A stretch of 64,000 nt of DNA from Gammaproteobacteria bacterium (GTDB taxonomy: Bacteria > Pseudomonadota > Gammaproteobacteria > Tenderiales > Tenderiaceae). How positions within the stretch are numbered: the first letter of the stretch is position 1; every line of letters begins with the position of its first letter. This document shows positions 15,114 through 25,094 of the stretch, one piece after another. A program made the position numbers and the translations under genes. The notes below the pieces were generated by a model. That model worked only from the letters and a program-made list of their open reading frames with translations. It searched no databases and was not told the DNA's origin. The stretch is taken from the NCBI GenBank assembly GCA_016200485.1, contig JACQEP010000011.1, positions 16,231 through 80,230 on the forward strand. Reading direction: 5' to 3'.

Positions 15114-17972
15114 TTAACCGGCCGCACGCAAAATCACACCCTTAGCCTTTCCGCTAAGCGCTGCCTGCACCAGCTCCGCCTGATTGGCGAGATGCGTTTT
15201 CAAATGCCCCTCTGCTGGCGCGGCATAAGGTGCGCGACCGGCATAATAAAGATCCGTTTTATCTTCCAGCTGCATTCTCAACAGGGCTTGAATGAAGGTC
15301 CACGCCCCTTGATTTTGCGGTTCTTCCTGACACCAGACATATTCCTGCGCCTTGCTATAGCGGCTAATAATCTTGGCCACAGCTTCTTCCGGGAACGGAT
15401 AAAGCTGCTCAATACGGACGATGGCGATATCTTTAAGTTGTTGCGTCCGCCGTTGTTCCAGCAAATCGTAATAGACCTTACCACTACAGAATACCACTCG
15501 CTTCACCTGCGCTGGTTTAATCGGGTCAACCTCATCAATCACCACATTAAAGCCGCCCTTGGTCAGGTCTTCTACCGAGGATGTCGATAGTTTATGGCGC
15601 AATAAACTCTTGGGCGTCATCACCACCAGTGGTTTGCGATAAGGACGCACCATTTGCCGGCGCAACATATGAAACATTTGCGCTGGTGTCGTGGGATAGC
15701 AGACTTGAATGTTGTCTCCCGCGCACAGCTGAAGATAACGCTCAAGACGTGCAGACGAATGTTCCGGGCCTTGACCGTCGTAACCGTGCGGCAACAATAA
15801 CACCAAGCCACAAAGCCGACCCCACTTCACTTCCCCGGCACTGATGAATTGATCAATGACAACCTGGGCACCATTGGCGAAATCACCAAACTGCGCCTCC
15901 CAGAGTACGAGTGAATTGGGTGATGTCGTTGCGTAACCGTATTCAAAACCCAGCACCGCCTCTTCCGACAACAGCGAATCGATGACGCGGAAATGACCTT
16001 GATCGTCGCTGAGGTTTTGCAAAGGCACATAGGCTTCGCGCCGTTTTTGATTATGAAACACGGCGTGACGATGCGAGAACGTACCACGACCGCTGTCCTG
16101 TCCCGACAAGCGCACAGGGTGCCCTTCAGTCAACAAGGTGGCATAGGCCATAATCTCGGCAAAGCCCCAATCCAGCGGCAGCTCGCCCGCCGCCATTTTC
16201 AGACGATCGGCCACCACCTTGAGCGCGCGCGGATGGACATCGAAATCCGGTGGGAAAACGCTCGTTTTCTCCATTAATTCGCGGATCACTGCCAGCGGGA
16301 CAGTGGTATCTGCCGCTTCGGTCCAGTCCTTGCCCTTGTACGGAGCCCAATCAACACCAAATTCATTTTTGACACCAAACACAATTTCGCGCGACACCAA
16401 TTTGCCTGCATCGAGCATATCGCGATATTCCTTGATCAAGGCATCGACATCGGCCTGCGCCAGCACACCGGCATCGATCAGACGCTGCGAGTAAAGCTTC
16501 AGCGTCGTGGCATGCGGCCGAATCGCGCTGTACATCACTGGTTGCGTCAGCGATGGTTCATCGGCCTCATTGTGACCATGACGACGATAACAGACGAGAT
16601 CGATCACCACATCGCGCTTGAACTTGAGCCGATAATCAAGCGCCATTTGAGTCACGAAAATCACCGCTTCGGGATCATCGCCATTCACATGGAAAATGGG
16701 TGCCTGGATCATGCGCGCGACCTCGGTGCAATACATGGTCGAACGCACATCGAGCGGGTTACTGGTGGTAAAACCAATCTGGTTGTTGATAATGATATGC
16801 ACGGTACCACAAGTGGTGTAACCCCGTGCCTGCGACATCTGCAAAGTTTCCATCACCACGCCTTGGCCCGAAAACGCTGCGTCGCCGTGGATCAATACCG
16901 GCAACACCTGACTACCATCCAGATCGCGACGGCGATGCTGGCGCGCTCGCACAGAACCTTCGACCACGGGATTGACAATCTCCAGATGCGAAGGATTGAA
17001 CGCCAATGCCAGATGTACAACACCACCTGGCGTTTTCATATCGGAAGAAAATCCCTGGTGATATTTGACGTCACCCCCGACATTGGCCGCGTGTTCAAAA
17101 ACACCTTCGAACTCCTGGAACAATGCAGCAGGATTCTTGCCCATGATATTGACCAGCACATTGAGACGGCCGCGGTGGGCCATACCAATCACTGCTTCAC
17201 TTACTTTATGGCTTCCGGCGCGCCAAACCAATTCATCCAATAACGGAATCAGGCTCTCGCCACCTTCCAGCGAAAAGCGCTTCTGCCCTACATATTTGGT
17301 ATGTAGATATTGCTCCAGCCCCTCTGCCGCCACGACTTTGCGCAAAATATGGCGTCTGAAATCAGGCGATAACTTGGGCTCTCCGCGACCGCCTTCCAAT
17401 TGCTGTTGGATCCAGCGTTTTTGCGCAGTATCCGAAATATGCATGTATTCCGCACCAATGTGACGGCAATACGTATCCTGGAGATGACTCACAATCTCCC
17501 GCAAGGAAGCCTGGGGCGGCCCGGCCAGCGAACCCGTGCTGAAGACAGTCTCCATGTCCGACTCTGTCAGGGCGTGGAACACGGGATCAAGTTCGGCTAA
17601 CGGTTGTTGTGCCTGCAAACCCAACGGATCAAGCTTGGCCTGTTGATGACCACGCACACGATAGGCATTAATCAATTGCAGGACGGCGACCTGCTTGCTC
17701 TCGGCGGCGGCGACCCCACTACCTGCCACTACGGGGGCATAACGGGAGAGCGCAAGGAAGTTCTTGAGGACCTGATCGTGATTGACATCCGCTGCCAGCG
17801 GACCGGGTTCCTGTTGCAGCGATTCGAAATATGACCGCCAAACCGGTTCCACCGCATTGGGGTCATCTAAAAACTGATAATAAAGCTGCTCGATAAAGAC
17901 GGCGTTCCCGCCGTACAAGTAACTGTTTTTTAACAATTTATCCAATGTATTCTGTGCTTTTTGCTGGCTCAT
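15114..17972 (-). CDS. sucA: 2-oxoglutarate dehydrogenase E1 component
   Basis: 952 residues, the standard length. The N-terminal segment (YLYGGNAVFIEQLYYQFLDDPNAVE) and the thiamine-diphosphate region (AHRGRLNVLVNIMGK, HGDAAFSGQGVV, NNQIGFTTSNP, HVNGDDPEAV) are unmistakable. It decarboxylates 2-oxoglutarate and loads the E2 lipoyl arm. First gene of sucA-sucB-lpdA; no strong ribosome site is obvious ahead of the ATG. Confidence 0.98.
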   Translation of the reverse strand: MSQQKAQNTLDKLLKNSYLYGGNAVFIEQLYYQFLDDPNAVEPVWRSYFESLQQEPGPLAADVNHDQVLKNFLALSRYAPVVAGSGVAAAESKQVAVLQLINAYRVRGHQQAKLDPLGLQAQQPLAELDPVFHALTESDMETVFSTGSLAGPPQASLREIVSHLQDTYCRHIGAEYMHISDTAQKRWIQQQLEGGRGEPKLSPDFRRHILRKVVAAEGLEQYLHTKYVGQKRFSLEGGESLIPLLDELVWRAGSHKVSEAVIGMAHRGRLNVLVNIMGKNPAALFQEFEGVFEHAANVGGDVKYHQGFSSDMKTPGGVVHLALAFNPSHLEIVNPVVEGSVRARQHRRRDLDGSQVLPVLIHGDAAFSGQGVVMETLQMSQARGYTTCGTVHIIINNQIGFTTSNPLDVRSTMYCTEVARMIQAPIFHVNGDDPEAVIFVTQMALDYRLKFKRDVVIDLVCYRRHGHNEADEPSLTQPVMYSAIRPHATTLKLYSQRLIDAGVLAQADVDALIKEYRDMLDAGKLVSREIVFGVKNEFGVDWAPYKGKDWTEAADTTVPLAVIRELMEKTSVFPPDFDVHPRALKVVADRLKMAAGELPLDWGFAEIMAYATLLTEGHPVRLSGQDSGRGTFSHRHAVFHNQKRREAYVPLQNLSDDQGHFRVIDSLLSEEAVLGFEYGYATTSPNSLVLWEAQFGDFANGAQVVIDQFISAGEVKWGRLCGLVLLLPHGYDGQGPEHSSARLERYLQLCAGDNIQVCYPTTPAQMFHMLRRQMVRPYRKPLVVMTPKSLLRHKLSTSSVEDLTKGGFNVVIDEVDPIKPAQVKRVVFCSGKVYYDLLEQRRTQQLKDIAIVRIEQLYPFPEEAVAKIISRYSKAQEYVWCQEEPQNQGAWTFIQALLRMQLEDKTDLYYAGRAPYAAPAEGHLKTHLANQAELVQAALSGKAKGVILRAAG

Positions 17973-18126
17973 GGCGCTTCATCGCCCACGTGATAGACAC
18001 CCCAGTTAATGTTTCGTCCTTTCAAGCCAAAACTCAAGGAATTTTTTTAGTTTTCAACAGAATACCTACGAACATGCAGCAAATTTAGTTGTTAGGCGTA
18101 TCGCTGAATAACAGTAATCTCCTGCA

Positions 18127-18151
18127 TGGGCGATTCGTGAATCGCCCCTAC
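18127..18151. repeat. dispersed palindrome family A, imperfect copy
   Basis: TGGGCGATTCGTGAATCGCCCCTAC-type copy of the palindrome at 12014, with one mismatch in the centre and a shortened left arm. It sits just after the glnB stop and could double as a transcription end for that gene. Confidence 0.75.
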
Positions 18152-18156
18152 GGACG

Positions 18157-18516
<360 letters not shown>

Positions 18517-18526
18517 TCAGGTATAG

Positions 18527-18555
18527 GTAGAGGCGGGTTTAAAACCCGCCTCTAC
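18527..18555. repeat. 29-bp palindrome, dispersed-repeat type
   Basis: Arms GTAGAGGCGGGTTT and AAACCCGCCTCTAC are exact inverses around one A. The GTAG...CTAC ends recall family A. It lies between nadE and glnB; as RNA it would form a strong hairpin in the intergenic region. Confidence 0.8.
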
Positions 18556-18602
18556 GCCGGAGGAGAAAGGAACAATAAAGCATCTTTCGGCAACCTGTCA
18601 GC

Positions 18603-20228
18603 CTATTTATACGCCGAAGTGATCGGATAACGCCGGTCGCGGCCAAAAGCACGGCGGCTGATGCGCACTCCCGGCGGCGCCTGTCGCCGCTTGTATTCGT
18701 TACGATTCACCAATTGTACTACGCGGTCAACCATTGCCTCGTCATAACCGGCGGCGATAATATCTTCGGCACACATATCCTTTTCAATATACATCTCGAT
18801 GATCGGATCGAGAATATCGTACGGCGGCAGACTATCCTCATCTTTTTGATTGGGCGCCAACTCTGCTGACGGTGGCCGTTCCAACACCCGATCCGGGATC
18901 ACCGGCGAGATACAGTTACGATAGCGCGCCAGACGATAGACCAAAGTCTTGGGTACATCTTTAATCGGCGCGTAGCCGCCCGCCATATCGCCATAAAGCG
19001 TAGCATAACCCACCGCCATTTCGCTCTTGTTGCCCGTAGTGAGTACGATCTTACGTTTCTTGTTGGAAATGGCCATCAACAAAATTCCACGGCAACGGGC
19101 CTGAATATTTTCCTCTGTCGTATCCCAGGGACGCCCGGAAAATTCGGCAAACTCTTCCTGCAGCATGCTCAAAAATGACTGAAAGGCTTGTTCGATTGAA
19201 ATCGTGTGGCATTCCACGCCTAATGCCTTAGCCTCAACCATGGCGTCTTCAAGACTCATCTCGGCAGTAAAGCGTGACGGCATGCGCACACCTTCAACTC
19301 GATCAGCACCGATGGCATCCACGGCAATCGCCAGCGTCAATGCGGAATCGACACCGCCAGACAAGCCGATCACCACGCCGCTGAAGCCGTTTTTCTCAAT
19401 ATAATCACGCACGCCGAGGACAATTGCCTGATAAACGCTAGCCTCTTCCGACATCGGTGCATGAATCACACCCGGTACGGCGATCACTTGTGCGCCGATC
19501 TCGAAATCGACAGGATAAAGCGCTTCGACAAAGGCTTGGCCACGCATCACCACCGCGCCATCGGCATCCATGACAAAAGACTCGCCATCGAACACCAACT
19601 CATCCTGACCGCCGATTTGATTGCAATACACAATCGGTATCGCACCTTCCTGCAGCCGTTGACGCATGGTGGCTTCACGCTCGAATCCTTTATTGAGATG
19701 AAACGGCGAGGCGTTGAGATTGAGCATCAATTTGGCGCCACGGTTTTTTGCTTGCGCCATGACGCCGGGGTGCCACATGTCTTCGCAAATCGATAGCGCA
19801 ACAGGAACGCCCTTAAAATCAATCACGCATGACTCAGTGCATGCTTCGAAATAACGTTTTTCGTCGAAGACGCTGTAGTTGGGCAAAGATTGCTTGCGAT
19901 AATTGGCCTGGATTTTCCCGTCGGCAATCAATGCGGCGCTATTGAATACGCCTTGAGTAGTTTTTTCCGGATAGCCCACCACCAGCGCGATTCCGCGGAT
20001 ATCTTGCAGCTGTTTCATCGCCGTGGCGACACGGCGATAAAGCCCGGGACGTAACAGCAAATCCTCAGGCGGATAACCGGTGAGACACAATTCAGGGAAC
20101 AGAATTAGATCCGCGTTGAACTCATCACGTGCCCGCTCGGCGGCAGCGATGATCTTGGCGGCATTACCCGCGATATCACCGACCAGGGGATTAAGTTGAG
20201 CGAGAATGATGCGCAGACGTTGCGTCAT
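18603..20228 (-). CDS. nadE: glutamine-dependent NAD+ synthetase
   Basis: 541 residues, two domains. The N-terminal nitrilase-type glutaminase has the catalytic Glu (FPELCLTGYP), Lys (YRKQSLPNY) and Cys (ALSICEDMW). The C-terminal synthetase has the ATP pyrophosphatase P-loop (GLSGGVDSALT) and the LTTGNKSEMAVGY segment. It amidates deamido-NAD with ammonia tunnelled from glutamine. Its adjacency to glnB fits a nitrogen-linked operon. Confidence 0.96.
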   Translation of the reverse strand: MTQRLRIILAQLNPLVGDIAGNAAKIIAAAERARDEFNADLILFPELCLTGYPPEDLLLRPGLYRRVATAMKQLQDIRGIALVVGYPEKTTQGVFNSAALIADGKIQANYRKQSLPNYSVFDEKRYFEACTESCVIDFKGVPVALSICEDMWHPGVMAQAKNRGAKLMLNLNASPFHLNKGFEREATMRQRLQEGAIPIVYCNQIGGQDELVFDGESFVMDADGAVVMRGQAFVEALYPVDFEIGAQVIAVPGVIHAPMSEEASVYQAIVLGVRDYIEKNGFSGVVIGLSGGVDSALTLAIAVDAIGADRVEGVRMPSRFTAEMSLEDAMVEAKALGVECHTISIEQAFQSFLSMLQEEFAEFSGRPWDTTEENIQARCRGILLMAISNKKRKIVLTTGNKSEMAVGYATLYGDMAGGYAPIKDVPKTLVYRLARYRNCISPVIPDRVLERPPSAELAPNQKDEDSLPPYDILDPIIEMYIEKDMCAEDIIAAGYDEAMVDRVVQLVNRNEYKRRQAPPGVRISRRAFGRDRRYPITSAYK

Positions 20229-20268
20229 AACAAACTATTAACTCAGTAATAAAATAATGAAGATCAAG

Positions 20269-20370
20269 TTCCCTCCCCATTGCAGGGGGAGGGCCAGGGT
20301 GGGGGTGGAGTACCTGTTACTTTCGAACATTTTACCCCCATCCCTACCTTCCCCCTAAAAGGGGAAGGAG
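20269..20370. repeat. composite inverted repeat, GGGAGGG/CCCTCCC family B
   Basis: The left unit (20269-20308) and the right unit (20334-20370) are inverted copies of one ~38-base motif, each containing its own small hairpin (CCCTCCCC-GGGGGAGGG; CCTTCCCC-GGGGAAGG). The same architecture recurs at 32219-32336, and single units at 29444, 40434 and 41371. It looks like a widespread non-autonomous repeat. Located between sucD and nadE. Confidence 0.8.
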
Positions 20371-20398
20371 TTTTATCACAATGTGTTTAGGGGCCGGG

Positions 20399-21274
20399 TT
20401 AATAACCGCCCAAAACCTCCGCCATGCGCTTGCCGATCTCCGCTGGCGAGCGAACCACATGCGCACCGGCCGCAGCCAGTGCCTTGAATTTTTCTTCGGC
20501 CGTGCCCTTGCCACCGGCGACAATCGCACCCGCATGCCCCATGCGTTTACCCGGCGGTGCGGTAACCCCCGCGATGTAAGCAACTACAGGTTTGGTGACA
20601 TGCGCCTTGATGTATTCAGCCGCTGCTTCTTCGGCCATACCACCAATCTCGCCCACCATGACGATACCTTCGGTCTGCGGATCGTCCTGGAACAGTTCGA
20701 GGCAATCGATAAAATCCGTACCTTGAATCGGATCGCCACCGATACCGATACAGGTGCTCTGTCCCAAACCATTATTAGTCGTTTGAAACACGGCTTCATA
20801 CGTCAATGTGCCAGAACGCGAGACGATACCGATCTTGCCCGGCTTGTGAATATTACCCGGCATGATGCCGATCTTGCATTCGCCCGGTGTAATCAAGCCC
20901 GGACAGTTCGGGCCAATCAAGCGCGAAGCACTGCCTGCCAGCGCATATTTCACCTTGAGCATATCCTGCACCGGAATACCTTCGGTGATGCAGGCAATCA
21001 CGCTGATGCCGGCATCCGCGGCTTCAAGAATCGCATCGGCAGCAAAGGCGGCGGGTACATAAATCATCGTCGCATCGGCGCCAGTAGCTTTCACGGCATC
21101 ATGCACGGTATCGAACACCGGCAATCCCAAATGTGTTTGGCCACCCTTGCCCGGCGTCACACCACCGACCATCTTGGTGCCATAGGCGATCGCCTGTTCG
21201 GAATGGAACGTACCCTGTTTTCCGGTGAACCCTTGGCAAATAACTTTGGTATTTTTATTAACCAGCACTGACAT
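20399..21274 (-). CDS. sucD: succinyl-CoA synthetase alpha subunit
   Basis: 291 residues from the ATG at 21274, supported by AAAGGAGG and by the conserved N-terminus ([24 protein letters not shown]). CoA-binding Rossmann domain first, then the phospho-His loop ([17 protein letters not shown]). Couples succinyl-CoA cleavage to nucleotide triphosphate synthesis together with SucC. It starts one base beyond the sucC stop. Confidence 0.97.
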   Translation of the reverse strand: MSVLVNKNTKVICQGFTGKQGTFHSEQAIAYGTKMVGGVTPGKGGQTHLGLPVFDTVHDAVKATGADATMIYVPAAFAADAILEAADAGISVIACITEGIPVQDMLKVKYALAGSASRLIGPNCPGLITPGECKIGIMPGNIHKPGKIGIVSRSGTLTYEAVFQTTNNGLGQSTCIGIGGDPIQGTDFIDCLELFQDDPQTEGIVMVGEIGGMAEEAAAEYIKAHVTKPVVAYIAGVTAPPGKRMGHAGAIVAGGKGTAEEKFKALAAAGAHVVRSPAEIGKRMAEVLGGY

Positions 21275-21275
21275 C

Positions 21276-22445
21276 TCACTTGCCTCCTTTTGAAGCAGCA
21301 ACAACCTTCTGCGCTGCATCAGTCAGGTCAAGCGCACTGGCAATCGCCAAACCACTATTATCCAGTAATTCACGTCCCTGCTGAGCGTTGGTGCCCTCAA
21401 GCCGCACCACCACAGGAATCGTAACGCCAACTTCTTTTACGGCAGAGATAATGCCTTCAGCAATCAAGTTACAACGTACGATGCCGCCAAAGATATTGAC
21501 CAACACTGCCTTCACCTTCTTGTCGGCAAGAATCAGTTTAAAAGCCTCGGCCACTTTCTCAGCCGTGGTACCACCACCGACATCGAGAAAATTGGCAGGC
21601 ATACCGCCGTGAAGTTTAATCAAATCCATAGTCGCCATCGCCAAACCGGCACCGTTGACCATGCAGCCAATGTTGCCGTCGAGGGTAACGTAATTTAAAC
21701 CGTGTTGTTCCGCTTCGTGTTCGGTAGGATCTTCTTGCGACGCATCCTGCATCGCTGCCACCGATTTCTGACGATACAATGCGCTGCCGTCGATACCCAC
21801 CTTGGCATCCAACGCTAACAGTTCACCGGCTTTGGTAATCACCAGCGGATTGATCTCCACCAGACTGCAATCTTTTTCGATGAACATCTTGTATAGGCCG
21901 GTAAGCAGTTTGGTCATCGGTCCAGCCAACTCGACCGGCAGGCCCATGCCAAAACTGATCTGGCGACATTGATAGGGCATCAACCCTACCACCGGATCGA
22001 CCACAATTTTGATCAGCGCCTCAGGCTGCTTGGCGGCCACTTCCTCGATATCCATACCGCCCATCGCCGAGGCCATGATCACCACACGCTCGCTACTACG
22101 ATCCACCATCAGACTGACATACAACTCTTTAGCGATATCGCACAACGATTCAATCAAAACCGTATTGATCGGCAAGCCTTTGGCATCGGTTTGATGCGTG
22201 ACCAGGCGCGATCCCAGATATTTCTGGGCCGCCGCCTTGAGTTCATCCACACTCTTCACCAGTTTCACACCACCGGCCTTGCCACGACCACCGGCATGGA
22301 CCTGGGCCTTGATCACCCAGCCATTGCCCCCCAGCGTCTTGGCGGCGGCTTCGGCCTCGGCGACGGTCTTGACCGCAGCGCCTTTCAGCACAGGAACGCC
22401 ATATTCGGCGAATAATTGTTTGGCTTGATATTCGTGCAGGTTCAT
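21276..22445 (-). CDS. sucC: succinyl-CoA synthetase beta subunit
   Basis: 389 residues. N-terminal [19 protein letters not shown], an ATP-grasp domain ([20 protein letters not shown]), and the subunit-interface [16 protein letters not shown] and [15 protein letters not shown] segments are diagnostic. Forms the heterodimer with SucD in the TCA cycle. Upstream DNA on this strand is a 170-bp gap that probably holds the promoter. Confidence 0.97.
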   Translation of the reverse strand: MNLHEYQAKQLFAEYGVPVLKGAAVKTVAEAEAAAKTLGGNGWVIKAQVHAGGRGKAGGVKLVKSVDELKAAAQKYLGSRLVTHQTDAKGLPINTVLIESLCDIAKELYVSLMVDRSSERVVIMASAMGGMDIEEVAAKQPEALIKIVVDPVVGLMPYQCRQISFGMGLPVELAGPMTKLLTGLYKMFIEKDCSLVEINPLVITKAGELLALDAKVGIDGSALYRQKSVAAMQDASQEDPTEHEAEQHGLNYVTLDGNIGCMVNGAGLAMATMDLIKLHGGMPANFLDVGGGTTAEKVAEAFKLILADKKVKAVLVNIFGGIVRCNLIAEGIISAVKEVGVTIPVVVRLEGTNAQQGRELLDNSGLAIASALDLTDAAQKVVAASKGGK

Positions 22446-22615
22446 TATGTCCTATCTTTCAGTTATGGCCATCAAAGCGAACGGTCGCTGCTTCAGAAAA
22501 CCGATACGCTCGCTATCCGCAGTATATCCCAGCATCATACCGCACCCCTGATCATCAAGAAATATTAGCCATGCCCAGACCACCCCTTTATGAATCGGGG
22601 GTAAACCCGTATTGA

Positions 22616-22897
22616 TCACTCGCTGCGGCTGGTCACTTCCAATAAATGGTAACCAAACTGGGTCTTCACCGGGCCTTGCACCACGTTCAACGGCGCACTG
22701 AAAACCACTGTGTCGAACTCCGGCACCATCATGCCGCGACTGAATTCACCGAGGTCGCCCCCATCACGTCCGGAGGGACAGGTGGAGAATTTTTTCGCCA
22801 TCTCGGCAAAGGCGGCCCCTGCCTCGATCTGTGCCTTGATCTCATTACACTGCGTTTCGGTATTCACTAATAAATGCCTTGCCGATGCCTTTGCCAC
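22616..22897 (-). CDS. parvulin-type peptidyl-prolyl isomerase (PpiC-like)
   Basis: 93 residues; the entire protein is one rotamase domain (ARHLLVNTETQCNEIKAQIE, GRDGGDLGEFSRGMMVPEF, VKTQFGYHLLEV), like E. coli PpiC, a cytoplasmic parvulin. The start codon is GTG, preceded by AAGGAG. No signal peptide. Confidence 0.93.
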   Translation of the reverse strand: MAKASARHLLVNTETQCNEIKAQIEAGAAFAEMAKKFSTCPSGRDGGDLGEFSRGMMVPEFDTVVFSAPLNVVQGPVKTQFGYHLLEVTSRSE

Positions 22898-22926
22898 AGT
22901 TATCTCCTTATTTTACGAATTGACCA

Positions 22927-24357
22927 CTACATTAACGATTCTTTATCGACGGGATAGCGATCATAGATCGCCACAAATTCATCGACATTATCCAGAAAAA
23001 TGGCTGCCAGCTGCGGATCGAAATGCTTGCCAGTCTGCCCGCTGATCCATGACTTCACCTCTTCAATTGGCCACTTCTCCTTGTAGACGCGCGGCGAAAA
23101 GAGCGCGTCAAAGACATCGGCAAGCGCGCTGATGCGCGCAAAAATATGAATATTTTCACCAGCCAACCCTTGGGGATAACCACTACCATCCCACTTTTCA
23201 TGATGTTGATGCGCAATCACTCCTGCCGCCACCAGAATATCGCGCTGGGAGTGCTTGAGCATGGCATAGCCAATGGCAGGATGATTCATCATAATCTTGC
23301 GTTCAGCTTCGGTGAGGCGATCGGGTTTCAACAGCACTTCATCAGGAATTCCCAGCTTACCTATATCATGCAGCGGCGAAGCTGCAGTCACCAGATCCAC
23401 CTGACTGGGAGACAATCCCAGTTTTTGCGCCAGCAGCTGACAATAAAGCGCGACACGCCTCGTGTGATTGGCTGTCTCTTTGGAGCGTTTTTCCTCAATG
23501 ACACCCATGGTGTAGACCGTCTCACGGAGGGTGCTCTCGATTTCATCATTCAGCGCGATCAATTCTTCATTCTTTTGTTTGAGCATGTCCTGATGGGCGA
23601 TAATCTCCGAGTTGAAGAGATTGATTTCATCCGCCACATGCGAAAACTCGCGCGTCTCAAATCGATCCGGACTCATCGGCTGCTGTTTCTTATAGGCGGT
23701 CATGGCGTTGTCGATCAGCGTTTCCAGCGGTTGCTGGACATAATGACTGATGGTACGCGAAGTATTCACAAAGATAAGGATGAACGCCAGTATCGACAAC
23801 AACACCAGGCCCGCCATGACCCACAGCGAGTGATTGCGATATTCGGTGACATCCAGCTCAATATCCACCGCACCCAGCACCGTTCCCTCGTCCACCATAT
23901 GACAGGCTAGACAGTTCAATGCGGCCCTCTGTGACGCGATGTAGGGAATGATGACACGGACTGTTGGCCTGACCGAAAACTCATTGAGGATAAAAACCGG
24001 CGCTTTGGCATCAAATGCCCGCCTAGCGACGGGGTCCGGCACTTGCTCCAAGTCTTTACCTGGACCAAACTGCCTCGACACGGCATCGCCACGAATGACA
24101 TTCAGCGATATGATCTGATGCAGCTGTCTGATCTCTTCCAGATAGTAATCACGCTGCTCCATGACGCCCGCTTTCATGTGGGCAGTCAGTCCCGCCTTGA
24201 CCAGTTCAGCATGGGCCAGCGCCTGGTTCTTAATAGCCTTCGTGGAAAGGGCACGAAAGTTAAACGCAGTGATCAACAGCAGCGCAATCGCCAGGGTCAA
24301 CAAGACATTGATCAGACTTTTAACCGTGATGGTTTTAATACTTGGCTTGTTTATCAT
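22927..24357 (-). CDS. membrane HD-GYP protein with periplasmic CxxCH sensor domain
   Basis: 476 residues from ATG 24357 (an upstream TTG is less likely). Order: membrane helix (~14-32), periplasmic domain (~33-175) with CLACH at 149-153, the c-type haem attachment motif, in a DUF3365/Tll0287-like setting; second helix (~178-197); a HAMP-like/coiled-coil linker (~200-285); then an HD-GYP phosphodiesterase domain (His330-Asp331 in LHDIGKLGIP, HHEKWDGSGYP 385-395, ADVFDAL). HD-GYP domains degrade cyclic di-GMP. Inferred role: redox, NO or O2 input through haem controlling c-di-GMP. It is 30 bp upstream of the PPIase on the same strand. Confidence 0.85.
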   Translation of the reverse strand: MINKPSIKTITVKSLINVLLTLAIALLLITAFNFRALSTKAIKNQALAHAELVKAGLTAHMKAGVMEQRDYYLEEIRQLHQIISLNVIRGDAVSRQFGPGKDLEQVPDPVARRAFDAKAPVFILNEFSVRPTVRVIIPYIASQRAALNCLACHMVDEGTVLGAVDIELDVTEYRNHSLWVMAGLVLLSILAFILIFVNTSRTISHYVQQPLETLIDNAMTAYKKQQPMSPDRFETREFSHVADEINLFNSEIIAHQDMLKQKNEELIALNDEIESTLRETVYTMGVIEEKRSKETANHTRRVALYCQLLAQKLGLSPSQVDLVTAASPLHDIGKLGIPDEVLLKPDRLTEAERKIMMNHPAIGYAMLKHSQRDILVAAGVIAHQHHEKWDGSGYPQGLAGENIHIFARISALADVFDALFSPRVYKEKWPIEEVKSWISGQTGKHFDPQLAAIFLDNVDEFVAIYDRYPVDKESLM

Positions 24358-24485
24358 CGATGACTCAATGCCGGACCCTGAATCCTCAACATGCAGGCGC
24401 AAGGAGCAAACGCACTGCTGGTTATAATAATTTCATAGTATCCCCTATCACGACCAACACAAACCCTGCGGCAAACACGTAAACA

Positions 24486-24522
24486 ATAAAAAAACCCAGT
24501 AAGAACAAGTCCTACCGGGTTA
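24486..24522 (-). terminator. Rho-independent terminator after ssb
   Basis: Read on the - strand: AACCCGGTAGG, a seven-base loop, CTTACTGGGTT and a run of T residues. The stem has two mismatches/wobbles. It sits 29 bases past the ssb stop. Confidence 0.8.
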
Positions 24523-24550
24523 ATGTTTACAAGTTTAAGATAGGTAGTCC

Positions 24551-25021
24551 CTAGAACGGGATGTCATCATCAAAGTCGTCAAATCCTGCGCCGGCTGCAG
24601 CCGGTGCCGACGATGACTGTCCCTTGGCTGGCGCGCTGCTGCTACCAAAGTCGCTGCTACTGCCACCAGCGCCACCGCCCGCGCCACTCCGGCTACCGAG
24701 CATCTGCATTTCGTTGGCGATAATTTTGGTGCTATATTTGGTCACGCCGTCTTTTTCATACTTCTCTGTACGCAGGCTGCCTTCGATATAAATCTGCGAG
24801 CCCTTCTTCAGGTATTCACCGGCGATTTCAGCCAGACGGTTATAAAAAACGACGTTGTGCCATTCGGTACGCTCTTTTTGTTCACCGGTCTGCTTATCTT
24901 TCCAGGATTCGCTGGTTGCGATCGTGACCGTGGTCACGGCGCCGCCGCTGGGCATGTAACGCACTTCTGGGTCTTTACCCAGATTCCCCACCAAAATGAC
25001 TTTGTTTACCCCTTTTGCCAT
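24551..25021 (-). CDS. ssb: single-stranded DNA-binding protein
   Basis: 156 residues. OB fold at the N-terminus ([39 protein letters not shown] in the family position), a Gly/Ser/Ala-rich flexible linker (~113-145) and the acidic tip DFDDDIPF that binds DNA-repair and replication partners. GGAG precedes the ATG. The gene order uvrA, MFS transporter, ssb is common in gammaproteobacteria. Confidence 0.97.
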   Translation of the reverse strand: MAKGVNKVILVGNLGKDPEVRYMPSGGAVTTVTIATSESWKDKQTGEQKERTEWHNVVFYNRLAEIAGEYLKKGSQIYIEGSLRTEKYEKDGVTKYSTKIIANEMQMLGSRSGAGGGAGGSSSDFGSSSAPAKGQSSSAPAAAGAGFDDFDDDIPF

Positions 25022-25094
25022 GATCTACTCCTAAACTGTTCTCCGGGTTGTGTGGCTCAGACTACCATATTTATGCCGTTTTCGCCGAGAACCA

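Noticed and set aside
20381..21271. A 296-residue open frame on the + strand
   Set aside because: Antisense shadow of sucD; no family resemblance.
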